A stretch of 64,000 nucleotides of DNA from Mycobacterium ostraviense. Its GTDB lineage: Bacteria > Actinomycetota > Actinomycetes > Mycobacteriales > Mycobacteriaceae. Both the position numbers and the translations under genes were made by a program. This document shows, in pieces, positions 41,439-50,952 of this stretch; positions within the stretch are counted from its first letter, which is position 1; each line of letters starts with the position of its first letter. The notes below the pieces were generated by a model. That model saw nothing but the letters and a program-made list of their open reading frames with translations, was not told the DNA's origin and searched no databases. Location: NCBI RefSeq assembly GCF_002705925.1, contig NZ_NKRE01000001.1:4542931-4606930 (forward strand), in the 5' to 3' direction.

Positions 41439-43522
41439 CTCCTGCACAGCAGTGTGACTCGGGATTCCTCCGGAATGAGTGGCATGTTGATGACGTGGGC
41501 GACTGCTTGCGCCGGGTCGATGCGAACATAATTTGCTTGCCCCCAATTGAATTCCTGGCCGGTTATCTCGTCGCGGACCCAAAACCGCTCGTAGGGCTCC
41601 ATACCCAGCGCCGCCATGTCCAGCCACAGCGTTGCTTCCTCGGGCCCGAGGGCGTTGAGCGTGACCACGACCAGGACGCAGTCGCCGGTCGCCGGGTCGA
41701 ACTTGCTGTAGGCCAGCAACGCCTCGTTGTCGACGTGATGGAAATGAATGGTGCGTAGCTGCTGCAGTGCGGGATGCAGTCGCCGAATTGCGTTGAGCTG
41801 CGTGATGAACGGCTCCAATGACCTGCCTTCGGCGAGGGCGCCCGCGAAGTCACGGGGACGCAGCTCGTATTTTTCCGAGTGCAGGTATTCCTCACTGCCT
41901 TCCCGCACCGCCCGGTGCTCGAAAAGCTCGAAACCGGAGTACACCCCCCAGGCTGGACCCATGGTGGCCGCCAGCACCGCGCGGATGGCGAACATGCCCG
42001 GGCCATTGTGTTGCAGGACGGCGTGCAGGATATCCGGGGTGTTGACAAAGAGGTTGGGCCGGCGGAAGTCGGCGAATTCGGCTATCTCGTTACCGAATTC
42101 GGTGAGCTCCCACTTGGACGTGCGCCAAGTGAAGTAACTGTAGGACTGCGTGAAGCCCAGTTTGGCAAGCCCGTACTGGCGGGCCGGCGGAGTGAATGCC
42201 TCGGACAAGAACAACACGTCGGGGTGGATGGTCTTGACCTGACCGATCAGCCAAAACCAGAAGTCGGGCGGCTTGGTGTGCGGGTTGTCGACCCGAAAGA
42301 ACTTGACGCCGTGGTCGATCCAATGTCGCACCACGCGCAGTACTTCGTCGTAGAGTCCCGCGGGGTCATTGTCGAAGTTGAGTGGATAGATGTCCTGATA
42401 CTTCTTCGGCGGGTTCTCCGCATAAGCAATGCTGCCGTCCGGCAACTCGGTGAACCAGTTGCGGTGTTCACGGGCCCACGGATGGTCGGGCGCGCATTGC
42501 AGGGCGAGGTCCAGGGCCACCTCCATGCCCAGGTCGCGCGCCGCGGCAACGAAGTCGTCGAAATCGTCGATGGTACCCAGGCTCGGGTGGATGGCGTCGT
42601 GGCCGCCCTCGTCGCCGCCGATCGCCCACGGAGATCCCACGTCGCCGGGCGCGGCGGTGGGGTTGTTGTTGCGGCCCTTGCGGTGCACCTTGCCGATCGG
42701 ATGGATCGGCGGCAGGTACACCACGTCGAACCCCATCCGCGCGATGCGCGGCAATTCGGCCGCCGCGGTGGCAAAGGTGCCGTGTACCGGTTTGCCGTCG
42801 TCGTCCCAACCTCCGGTCGAACGCGGGAACATCTCGTACCACGCCCCGAAGCGGGCCACCGGGCGGTCGACCCAGATCCCGAACTGTTCGCCGCGGGTAA
42901 CCAGATCCCGCAGCGGATAAGCCTTGAGCAGGTCCTCGATTTCCGGGGACAGGGCCAGCGCGGAGCGGGTCACCGGGTCACCGGGATTCCGCAACGCCGC
43001 GGCGGCCTCCATCAGGGGCCAGCGTTGCGCGCGCGGCACCCCCGTGGCGGCGCGCTCGAGTAGCGCGGCGCCGATCAGCAAATCGTTGGACAATTCTTTT
43101 TCGCCTTGGCCGGCGTCGAGTTTGGCGACCAGGCCATGACGCCAGGTGTGTACCGGGTCACCCCAACCGTCGACCCGGAAGGTCCATAGTCCGGCGCGGT
43201 CGGGGGTGAACTGGCCGTGGAAGACATAGGGCTCCTCGCCCATCGTCATCGGGAACAACAGCGGTTTGACGCGCTGTTGCTCGGCCGGCCTGGCCGTCAC
43301 CTCGGATTCCAGCGCCCGCACCGCCGAGACCCTGCGTATGTCACTGACCAGCGGATAACGCGGGCCGAGGTAGCGCACGACCAGGGTCGCGGCCACTGCT
43401 TCGTGGCCCTCGCGCCATACCGAGGCGCTGACCGGCACCACCTCGCCGACCACGGCCTTGGCGGGGTATTTGCCACATGAGACGACGGGCTGGACGTTAT
43501 CGATCTCGACACGACCGGGCAC
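41435..43522 (-). CDS. glgE: maltosyltransferase (alpha-1,4-glucan:maltose-1-phosphate)
   Basis: GH13_3 enzyme that adds maltose from maltose-1-phosphate to alpha-1,4-glucan. The 695-aa product has an N-terminal beta domain, the catalytic barrel with nucleophile Asp412 in FFRVDNPHTKPP, acid/base Glu in FLSEAFTPPAR, and family marks KVHRKGRNN and AENPPKKYQDIYPLNF. The GTG at 43522 has GGAG before it; a TTG one codon upstream is an alternative. With glgB it completes the trehalose-to-glucan route whose first enzymes lie elsewhere. Confidence 0.95.
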   Translation of the reverse strand: MPGRVEIDNVQPVVSCGKYPAKAVVGEVVPVSASVWREGHEAVAATLVVRYLGPRYPLVSDIRRVSAVRALESEVTARPAEQQRVKPLLFPMTMGEEPYVFHGQFTPDRAGLWTFRVDGWGDPVHTWRHGLVAKLDAGQGEKELSNDLLIGAALLERAATGVPRAQRWPLMEAAAALRNPGDPVTRSALALSPEIEDLLKAYPLRDLVTRGEQFGIWVDRPVARFGAWYEMFPRSTGGWDDDGKPVHGTFATAAAELPRIARMGFDVVYLPPIHPIGKVHRKGRNNNPTAAPGDVGSPWAIGGDEGGHDAIHPSLGTIDDFDDFVAAARDLGMEVALDLALQCAPDHPWAREHRNWFTELPDGSIAYAENPPKKYQDIYPLNFDNDPAGLYDEVLRVVRHWIDHGVKFFRVDNPHTKPPDFWFWLIGQVKTIHPDVLFLSEAFTPPARQYGLAKLGFTQSYSYFTWRTSKWELTEFGNEIAEFADFRRPNLFVNTPDILHAVLQHNGPGMFAIRAVLAATMGPAWGVYSGFELFEHRAVREGSEEYLHSEKYELRPRDFAGALAEGRSLEPFITQLNAIRRLHPALQQLRTIHFHHVDNEALLAYSKFDPATGDCVLVVVTLNALGPEEATLWLDMAALGMEPYERFWVRDEITGQEFNWGQANYVRIDPAQAVAHVINMPLIPEESRVTLLCRR

Positions 43523-43778
43523 CAATCACTCCGTTCTGTTCGCGGCTCGCCCATGCAGGCGGGGAACCCGACCTCGCCCCCCTGGGCCCCTGCGGGCCGT
43601 TCCTTGGGCTCGTCACCCCGGGGACGAGCAACAGCGGTGTCGCCGGGGTGTCCTTCGTGTGTCGTTGTCTGCTCGCCTTAGCGCCCCATACCCACCCTAG
43701 TGTCCGACCACACCGGCGGGGCCCGACCTGTCGCCGAGTAGCCCGCTCGGAACGGAATCCTCAGTAAGGTAAAGACGC
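43523..43778. promoter_or_regulatory. divergent promoter region of glgE and glgP
   Basis: 256 bases without a gene. For glgP, TAAGGT (43765-43770) stands eight bases before the GTG, suggesting a leaderless or near-leaderless transcript, although no good -35 is present. For glgE no promoter can be picked safely. Control of building (glgEB) and breakdown (glgP) from one gap is an obvious possibility. Confidence 0.45.
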
Positions 43779-46382
43779 GTGAAAGCCCTCCGCCGGTTTA
43801 CCGTCCGTGCTCATCTGCCCGACCGTCTTGCCGCGCTGGACCAGCTGTCGACCAACCTGCGGTGGTCCTGGGAAAAGGCCACCCAGGACCTGTTCGCGAG
43901 CATCGACCCGGCACTGTGGGCAAGCTGCGGCAACGACCCGGTGGCGGTGCTGGGTGCGGTCAAACCGGCACGCCTGGACGAGTTGGCGCTCGACGAAGAA
44001 TTCCTGCGCCGGCTCGACGAGCAGGCGGCCGATCTGGCCGACTACCTGAGCCGCCCACTGTGGTATCAGCAGCACGAGCAGGCGGGTGTCCCCGGCGCAT
44101 CCGGGCCGAGCCTGCCCACCAGCATCGCGTACTTCTCGATGGAGTTCGGCATCGCCGAGGTGCTGCCCAATTATTCCGGCGGCCTTGGGATTCTGGCCGG
44201 CGACCATCTCAAGGCGGCGTCCGATCTGGGGTTGCCGCTGATCGCGGTCGGTCTGTACTACCGCTCCGGATATTTTCGGCAGTCGCTGACCGCCGACGGC
44301 TGGCAGCAGGAGACCTATCCCTCGCTGGACCCGCACGGGCTGCCGTTGCGCCTGCTCGCCGGCGCCAACGGTGATCCGGTGCTGGTCGAGCTGGCGCTGC
44401 CGGATTCCGAGCAGCTGCGGGCGCGCATCTGGGTGGCACAGGTGGGCCGGGTGCCGCTGCTGCTGCTGGATTCCGATATTCCGGAAAACGAGCACGAGCT
44501 GCGCAGCGTGACCGACCGCCTCTACGGGGGTGATCAAGAACACCGGATCAAGCAGGAGATCTTGGCCGGTATCGGCGGGATAAGGGCGATTCGCGCGTTC
44601 ACCGCCATCCAGGGATTGCCGGCCCCCGAAGTCTTCCATATGAACGAGGGACACGCCGGATTCCTCGGGGCAGAACGCATCCGGGAACTCGTCACCGACG
44701 CGGGACTGGACTTCGACACCGCGCTGACGGTGGTGCGGTCCAGCACGGTGTTCACCACGCACACGCCGGTGCCCGCTGGTATCGACCGGTTCCCGGTGGA
44801 TATGGTGCAGCGTTACTTCGGCGAGGACGAGCCCACGCTGCTGCCGGGCGTGCCGACCGATCGCATCCTCGCGCTGGGCTCCGAGGACGATCCCACCAAG
44901 TTCAACATGGCCCACATGGGTCTGCGGCTGGCGCAACGGGCCAACGGTGTCTCGCTGCTGCACGGCAGAGTCAGCCGAGCCATGTTCAATGAGCTGTGGC
45001 CCGGATTCGACCACGACGAAGTGCCGATCGGCTCGATCACCAACGGGGTGCACGCCCGCAGCTGGGCCGCGCCGCAATGGCTGCAACTGGGCCGCGAACT
45101 GGCCGGTTCGGACTCGTTCGCCGAGCCAGCCGTCTGGCTGCGGTTGCAGCAGGTGGATGCCGGCCACCTGTGGTGGATCCGGTCTCAGCTGCGCTCATTG
45201 CTGGTGGAGGACGTGCGGGCGCGGTTGCGTCAGTCGTGGCTGGAGCGTGGTGCATCAGATGCCGAATTGGGCTGGATTGCAACGGCCTTCGATCCTGATG
45301 TGCTAACCGTCGGCTTCGCCCGCCGGGTTCCAACCTACAAGCGGCTTACCCTGATGCTGCGTGATCCGGAGCGACTCGAAAAGCTGCTGCTCGACCCGGA
45401 CCGGCCGATACAGCTGATCGTTGCCGGAAAGTCGCACCCGGCCGACGACGGGGGAAAGGCGCTGATCCAGCAGGTGGTGCGGTTCGCCGACCGGCCGCAG
45501 GTGCGTCACCGAATCGCCTTCCTGCCCAATTACGACATGTCGATGGCTCGGTTGTTGTACTGGGGCTGCGACGTGTGGCTGAACAACCCGTTGCGGCCGT
45601 TGGAGGCGTGCGGCACGTCAGGGATGAAGAGTGCGCTCAACGGTGGGCTGAACGTGTCCATCCGCGACGGCTGGTGGGACGAATGGTGTGACGGCGAAAA
45701 CGGTTGGGAGATACCGTCTGCCGACGGGGTGGCAGATCCGGATCGACGCGACGACCTGGAGTCCAGTGGGCTCTACAACCTGTTGGAGCAGGCGGTGGCG
45801 CCGAAGTTTTACGAGCGTGATGAACGGGGCGTGCCGCCGCGCTGGATCGAGATGGTCCGGCACACCTTGCAGACGCTGGGGCCGAAAGTGCTGGCTTCCC
45901 GGATGGTTCGAGACTACGTCGAGCACTACTACGTGCCGGCGGCGCAATCTCGGCGCAGGACGCTAGGTGCTGCGGGCGGCGGTATCGAGTTCAGTGCGGC
46001 CCGTGAGCTGGCCGCCTACCGACGGCGCGTCGAAGAAGCCTGGCCAAAGATCAAGATCACTGACGTCGACAGCACCGGGCTGCCCGATACTCCGTTATTG
46101 GGGTCGAAGTTGACCTTGACCGCGATCGTGCAACTGGCCGGACTGCAGCCCGATGAGGTGACGGTGCAAGCGGTGCTGGGCAGAGTCGACGCCGGCGATG
46201 TACTACTGGATCCGATCAGCGTCGAGATGTCACACATCGGTAGCGCCGACGCAGGTCACGAGATCTTCTCGACGACAACGCCGCTGCCGCTGGCGGGGGC
46301 AGTCGGGTACACGGTGCGGGTGCTACCCCACCATCCGATGCTCGCTGCCAGCAACGAGCTTGGGCTGGTTACCCATGCGTAG
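43779..46382 (+). CDS. glgP: alpha-glucan phosphorylase
   Basis: 867-aa PLP-dependent GT35 enzyme that releases glucose-1-phosphate from alpha-glucan. An N-terminal DUF3417 domain precedes the phosphorylase part, typical of the actinobacterial short form. HMNEGHAGF and the PLP site GTSGMKSALNGGLN (Lys617) are present. Divergent from glgE-glgB. GTG start. It converges on the accessory cassette with 19 bp between. Confidence 0.94.
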   Translation: MKALRRFTVRAHLPDRLAALDQLSTNLRWSWEKATQDLFASIDPALWASCGNDPVAVLGAVKPARLDELALDEEFLRRLDEQAADLADYLSRPLWYQQHEQAGVPGASGPSLPTSIAYFSMEFGIAEVLPNYSGGLGILAGDHLKAASDLGLPLIAVGLYYRSGYFRQSLTADGWQQETYPSLDPHGLPLRLLAGANGDPVLVELALPDSEQLRARIWVAQVGRVPLLLLDSDIPENEHELRSVTDRLYGGDQEHRIKQEILAGIGGIRAIRAFTAIQGLPAPEVFHMNEGHAGFLGAERIRELVTDAGLDFDTALTVVRSSTVFTTHTPVPAGIDRFPVDMVQRYFGEDEPTLLPGVPTDRILALGSEDDPTKFNMAHMGLRLAQRANGVSLLHGRVSRAMFNELWPGFDHDEVPIGSITNGVHARSWAAPQWLQLGRELAGSDSFAEPAVWLRLQQVDAGHLWWIRSQLRSLLVEDVRARLRQSWLERGASDAELGWIATAFDPDVLTVGFARRVPTYKRLTLMLRDPERLEKLLLDPDRPIQLIVAGKSHPADDGGKALIQQVVRFADRPQVRHRIAFLPNYDMSMARLLYWGCDVWLNNPLRPLEACGTSGMKSALNGGLNVSIRDGWWDEWCDGENGWEIPSADGVADPDRRDDLESSGLYNLLEQAVAPKFYERDERGVPPRWIEMVRHTLQTLGPKVLASRMVRDYVEHYYVPAAQSRRRTLGAAGGGIEFSAARELAAYRRRVEEAWPKIKITDVDSTGLPDTPLLGSKLTLTAIVQLAGLQPDEVTVQAVLGRVDAGDVLLDPISVEMSHIGSADAGHEIFSTTTPLPLAGAVGYTVRVLPHHPMLAASNELGLVTHA

Positions 46383-46401
46383 GCGGTAATGTCGGGAGCG
46401 G

Positions 46402-49400
46402 CTAATGCCAGTACACCTCATGGATTCGCTGCGGGTCCTGCAGCCCCTTGAGTTGCTCTTCACGCGCTTCGCCGAACTGAAACTCCTGAATTCCGGCGAC
46501 CAGCGCGGGCATGACCGCTGACACCAGGATCTCGTTGCCGTTCGCTTTCGCCGCGATCCGCGCCGCGAGGATCACATTGTGCCCGAAGAAATCCTCTTGT
46601 TCGCGGATCACCTCACCTGCGTGCAGTCCGATCCGTACGCATGGCACCTGGCTGCCGGGACGTTCGCGAAGGGCCGCGAAGTCGCGCTGGATCGCGATCG
46701 CACAGCGGATGCCGCTGCTGGCGCTGGCGAATGCGACCATGAATCCGTCGCCTTGCGATTTGACCTCGAAGCCACGGTGCGCTGTCAGGTGACGACGGAT
46801 GACCGCGTTGTGGCGGTGCAACAGCTTTAGCCATTGCTCGTCGCCGAGCTGCTCGGTGAGCACTGTGGAGTTCTCGATGTCGGAGAACATGATCGTGACG
46901 GTTCCGTCCGGCGCTGCTACTGCGCGAAGGTCGGGCCGGTTCTGCTCGACGGACTGGGCAACGTCGTCGAGCGCTGTCCACCCGAATTTTGGCGTCTGCT
47001 TCGGCTGCCCTGGGTGCTCCTGGCGTAGCTGCGTGAGCCGCTCGACGTCGACGCGCTGGCCGATCCGCTGCGCGAGCGTAAGTCCCTGGTCGATCAGGCC
47101 CATCGCTTTCTCGTGAGCTGCGCGTTCAGGTTGGCTGAGCAGCGTGCGAGCGTACTCGTAACAGACCCGAGGGGTCACATAGGTGGAGCCGATCTCGGCG
47201 TTACGCGAGAGTGCGAGGTCGAAGTGGCGTATGGCGTTTCGATCGTGGCCGGCTGCGGCGGCCGCGAAACCGAGAAACGCCTGGTTGGAGCCGAGGCAGC
47301 CGGCTCCGGCGAGGAATAGCGAGCAGAGGTCCCCGTACGGCGCCAGCAGCCCGTACAGCCCGGTTGCGGCTTCGCGGTCGCCGATCGCGACCGAGGCAAC
47401 CGAGAGCATGCAGATCGATGTCAACCAGTCGCTGGTGCGCAGCAGCGCCCGGAATCCGTCAGCCGCAAGCTCCGCGAACCTGGCCCGGGCCTCATCGAGC
47501 TGGCCTGTCTCGGTGAGCAGCCACACGTACGCCGCCGGCCACGCTTGGCCGTAGCGAGCGGCGGCCTCACGGCCGACGTCGGTCAGCTGCTCCAGGCTGC
47601 CGTCCGCCAACCGGGTCAGAAACGACTGCGCGCCAAACACGACTGCCGCCGCCTCGGGCTGGGCATGCTGGCCGATCGACAGGGTCTCCAGCGCGAGACC
47701 TCCAGCCTCCTGGTAGCGACCCTGCATCAGCGCTCGCATCGTGCGGAACACCGCCGCCTGCCACAAGTACTGCGGCTGCTGCAGTTCGTCCGCCAGCCGG
47801 TCGCAGACCGCGATTTCCTCATCGACCGAGTGAAAGTCGCCGAGCTGCGCATGCGCGATCAGCCGCAGGTGGTGACCCTCGAATTCCATATCGCGGTCAC
47901 CGACGATGCGGGCGAGCCGCACCAATTCCTTGCCCGACGCGACCGCCTCGGCGATGCCGTGGGGGCCCAATGTCGACCACTGGCGGCTGTGCATGGCCAG
48001 CAGCAGGACCTTCGGGTCGCCGACTCGCTCGGCCATATCGAGGGCCTGCGCGCTCGCCCGGCCGGCTTCGTCCATAGCCTGCTTGCAGCGAAGCTCGAGG
48101 GCCAGCCGAGCGAGGACTCTCACTCGCAGCGCGGTGTCCCGCGCCGGCAGCATGTCGAGTGCCTCAGTCAACATCGCCACCAACCGTTCATCAGCCTGAT
48201 CGGTGATCGAGATGCGGGCTGCACTACCTCCGTATCCCAGTGCGGCACGAGCGTAGTGTTCATTCATCGCCAGATCACGTGCCGTCTCCGCCGCCTCGCC
48301 GAACGTCGCGCGGGCATGCTCGGCCTCGCCGGCCCGCCAGTTGGCATCCCCGAGCGCTAACAGCAGATCGCACCGGCGCCGCGGCTCCACCTCCGAGAGC
48401 GAGTCGAACAGCCGCAACGACGTCTCGTAGAGGCTAACCGCGTCTTCGTAGGCATACGTCGCTACCGCCCGTTCGGCCGCCCACCACGCGTAGTCGGCCG
48501 CCTTCGCGATGTCGCCCCGCGGAGCTGCCTTGGCGAAGTGGTATGCGATCTGCGACAGATGCGACTCGATCCGCTCTTCATAGACCTGTTCGAGGGCTTC
48601 GCCGACGGCGATGTGCAGTTGGCAGCGGTGCAGCGCGGGGAGGTCGTCATACAGTGCGTCGCGAGTCGCGCCGTGGGCGAAGACATACCCGCCGGGCTCG
48701 CCGATGCACGGCCGCACGATCGTTTCGTCGAGCGCCGGCTGCAGCTGTGCCAGCACGGCGTTTGCCTCGAGCCCGCTGATCCGCGTCAGGATCTGCAGAT
48801 CGAACTCACGGCCGATCACGGCGGCGGTCGACAGCAGCTTGAGCGTCTCGGCCGGCAGCGCCTCGAAACGATGGGATACGACCTCTCGGACACCTCGGGG
48901 GATGCCGAGTTCCTGGCCTTCACGGAAGTCGACAACCCACCGATCTTTGCGCCAGACGAGCACTTGGGAGTCGATCAGGTGGCGAGCGATCTCCTCGGCG
49001 AAGTAAGGGTTGCCCTCCGATTCTCGGCAGACGGTTTCTGCGAGCTTGAGCTCGCCTCGCCGCTTCAGCGGTTGCTGCAGCACCGCTTCCAGCATCGCTT
49101 TGATGTTGTGGTCGGACAATCCCCGCAGCCTGATGTGCGCGTAGCCCCGCTCCTTGCTTAGCGCGGTGAGCACAACGTTCAAGTAGTGGTCGTCGGCGAG
49201 CTCGTCGTCGCGGTAGGTGCCCAGCAGAAACACACGTGAGCGGGCCAGCTCGCGCGCGATGAACTGCAGCAGCATGAGCGAGGGGCGGTCGGCTTGATGC
49301 AGGTCTTCGAGGAATATCGCCAGCGGCTGGCGGTCAGACGCGCCGATCAGGAATCTCGAGATCGAATCGAACAGCCGAAACCGCGCCTGCTCGGCGTCGA

Positions 49401-50847
49401 GCGGGGGTGATTCGGGTATCTCGGGCAGCTGCTCGCGCACCTCAGAAACGATCTGGGCGATCTCGAACGCGCCTGAGCCCAATTCAGAAGCCATTGTCTT
49501 CGCGTCGCGCTCGTGTGCGTAGTCGCGGATCACCTGCACCCACGGCCAATAGGCGGGAGCGCCGGCGCCTGCATAGCAGCGGCCCCACAAAACCTGTGCG
49601 CCGCGTAGCGCGGCGTAGGCTGCGACCTCCGACACAAGGCGCGTCTTACCGATTCCGGACTCGCCACCTACCAGGACCGAGCGCCCGCGGCGGCTGATCG
49701 CGTCATCGATCGCGGCGCGCAGTTGTTGGGTCTCCCGCTCTCGCCCGACGAACGCGCTGTCGGTGATTCGGTCGAGCGCAGCTACGTCACGAGGCGCGCT
49801 ATCAGCACCAGCGACCGTCGCGGCGATCAGGTTGAGTGTGTCGCGAACCTCGGCTGCTTCCTGGGGACGGGCTTCCGGCGGCTTCGCCAGCATCTTCAGC
49901 AGCAACTGGTCAAGGGCAGCTGGAACACCGGTGCGATGTCCGCTCGGGGCGATTGGCGCCGTCGAAACATGCTGGGAGACGACCGCGGCGGACGACTCGC
50001 CTACGAACGGCGGTATGCCACACAGCAATTCGTACATCATGGCGCCCAGCGAGTAGATGTCCGAACGCGCGTCGGAGCCGCGACCGAGGCCCTGCTCAGG
50101 CGACATATAGGCGACCGTTCCGATAATCGTCCCCTCGCGGGTCAGCCGCGAGCTGCCCTCGGCTACCGCAAGCCCGAAATCGCCGAGCTTGGCGGTACCG
50201 TCGGGCGCCAGCCACACGTTGTGGGGCTTGACGTCACGGTGCACCACCCCTTGGCTGTGCGCGTGTGCGAGCCCGCTGGCGATGTCCGCCCCGATACGAA
50301 CCACCTGCTCGATGGCGATCCGGTGATCAGCCGCCTCTGAGAGCAGGTCTTGCAGGTCACCGCCGGCCATGTATTGGCTGATCAGGTATAGCTGCCCCGC
50401 CCCTTCGCCGAAGTCATATACGTTGACGACGTTTGGGTGCTCGCCAAGCTTGGCCATCGCCTCGGCTTCCCGGCGCGCGCGGCGCATGGCGGTCTCGTCC
50501 GTGCCATCGGCCTTGAACAGGGCGGCGGCTACCTCGCGTTGCAGGCGGGTGTCGGTGGCGAGGTACACCCGTTTGCCGGCGCCTTCGCCGAGCAGGCGAC
50601 CGAGTACGTAGCGCCCGTCCGACAGGGTTGGTGGGGCCGGGGCGCTGGTGGGTTGCGCCGACACGGACCCCACGCCTAGCTTGCTGCCGCATTCGTCACA
50701 GAAGCTGCGCGAGCCCGGGTTGGGCGCGCCACACTCTGGGCAGGGGACCTCGACGGCAAGCGACGCGCCACAGGCGCCGCAAAACTTGGCCTGAGGCCGG
50801 TTGGCGGCCCCACACTTGGTGCATTCGACACTCGTGACCGTATTCAT
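46402..50847 (-). CDS. zinc-ribbon / Ser-Thr kinase / AAA ATPase / TPR / adenylate cyclase fusion
   Basis: 1481-aa multidomain regulator. Order: double zinc ribbon (Cys pairs at 9/12, 23/26, 36/39, 50/53); protein kinase (about 80-345) with GEGAGKRVYLA, HRDVKPHN (D205), GDFGLAV (223-225) and GTVAYMSPE; AAA ATPase with Walker A GGESGIGKT (394-402) and Walker B AIFLEDLHQAD; a long helical TPR-like part (about 770-1270); class III cyclase (1315-1481) with metal Asp1323 in FSDIENST and Asp1367 in SQGDGF, plus GHNVILAARI. The usual kinase VAxK lysine is replaced (VAAALFK). Domains seen; the input signal is unknown. No Shine-Dalgarno is obvious before the ATG. Confidence 0.9.
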   Translation of the reverse strand: MNTVTSVECTKCGAANRPQAKFCGACGASLAVEVPCPECGAPNPGSRSFCDECGSKLGVGSVSAQPTSAPAPPTLSDGRYVLGRLLGEGAGKRVYLATDTRLQREVAAALFKADGTDETAMRRARREAEAMAKLGEHPNVVNVYDFGEGAGQLYLISQYMAGGDLQDLLSEAADHRIAIEQVVRIGADIASGLAHAHSQGVVHRDVKPHNVWLAPDGTAKLGDFGLAVAEGSSRLTREGTIIGTVAYMSPEQGLGRGSDARSDIYSLGAMMYELLCGIPPFVGESSAAVVSQHVSTAPIAPSGHRTGVPAALDQLLLKMLAKPPEARPQEAAEVRDTLNLIAATVAGADSAPRDVAALDRITDSAFVGRERETQQLRAAIDDAISRRGRSVLVGGESGIGKTRLVSEVAAYAALRGAQVLWGRCYAGAGAPAYWPWVQVIRDYAHERDAKTMASELGSGAFEIAQIVSEVREQLPEIPESPPLDAEQARFRLFDSISRFLIGASDRQPLAIFLEDLHQADRPSLMLLQFIARELARSRVFLLGTYRDDELADDHYLNVVLTALSKERGYAHIRLRGLSDHNIKAMLEAVLQQPLKRRGELKLAETVCRESEGNPYFAEEIARHLIDSQVLVWRKDRWVVDFREGQELGIPRGVREVVSHRFEALPAETLKLLSTAAVIGREFDLQILTRISGLEANAVLAQLQPALDETIVRPCIGEPGGYVFAHGATRDALYDDLPALHRCQLHIAVGEALEQVYEERIESHLSQIAYHFAKAAPRGDIAKAADYAWWAAERAVATYAYEDAVSLYETSLRLFDSLSEVEPRRRCDLLLALGDANWRAGEAEHARATFGEAAETARDLAMNEHYARAALGYGGSAARISITDQADERLVAMLTEALDMLPARDTALRVRVLARLALELRCKQAMDEAGRASAQALDMAERVGDPKVLLLAMHSRQWSTLGPHGIAEAVASGKELVRLARIVGDRDMEFEGHHLRLIAHAQLGDFHSVDEEIAVCDRLADELQQPQYLWQAAVFRTMRALMQGRYQEAGGLALETLSIGQHAQPEAAAVVFGAQSFLTRLADGSLEQLTDVGREAAARYGQAWPAAYVWLLTETGQLDEARARFAELAADGFRALLRTSDWLTSICMLSVASVAIGDREAATGLYGLLAPYGDLCSLFLAGAGCLGSNQAFLGFAAAAAGHDRNAIRHFDLALSRNAEIGSTYVTPRVCYEYARTLLSQPERAAHEKAMGLIDQGLTLAQRIGQRVDVERLTQLRQEHPGQPKQTPKFGWTALDDVAQSVEQNRPDLRAVAAPDGTVTIMFSDIENSTVLTEQLGDEQWLKLLHRHNAVIRRHLTAHRGFEVKSQGDGFMVAFASASSGIRCAIAIQRDFAALRERPGSQVPCVRIGLHAGEVIREQEDFFGHNVILAARIAAKANGNEILVSAVMPALVAGIQEFQFGEAREEQLKGLQDPQRIHEVYWH

Positions 50848-50952
50848 CGGTCAGTTACCGCTGCGCCGTGCCGACGAGGCTGCGGGCCAGCAGCACCCCA
50901 CGACGGAGATGGGTCCCGGTCACCGGGGCCGCTGTCGGGGGTGACCGTGACG
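50848..50952 (-). other. gap before the kinase-cyclase gene
   Basis: 105 bases between the DegV-like gene and the fusion gene. No terminator-like hairpin with a T-tract is visible, so readthrough from the upstream genes is plausible. Confidence 0.4.

Noticed and set aside
39288..43063. Long plus-strand frames over glgB and glgE
   Set aside because: Shadow frames of strongly conserved enzymes; composition is Arg/Val/Gly-rich without motifs.
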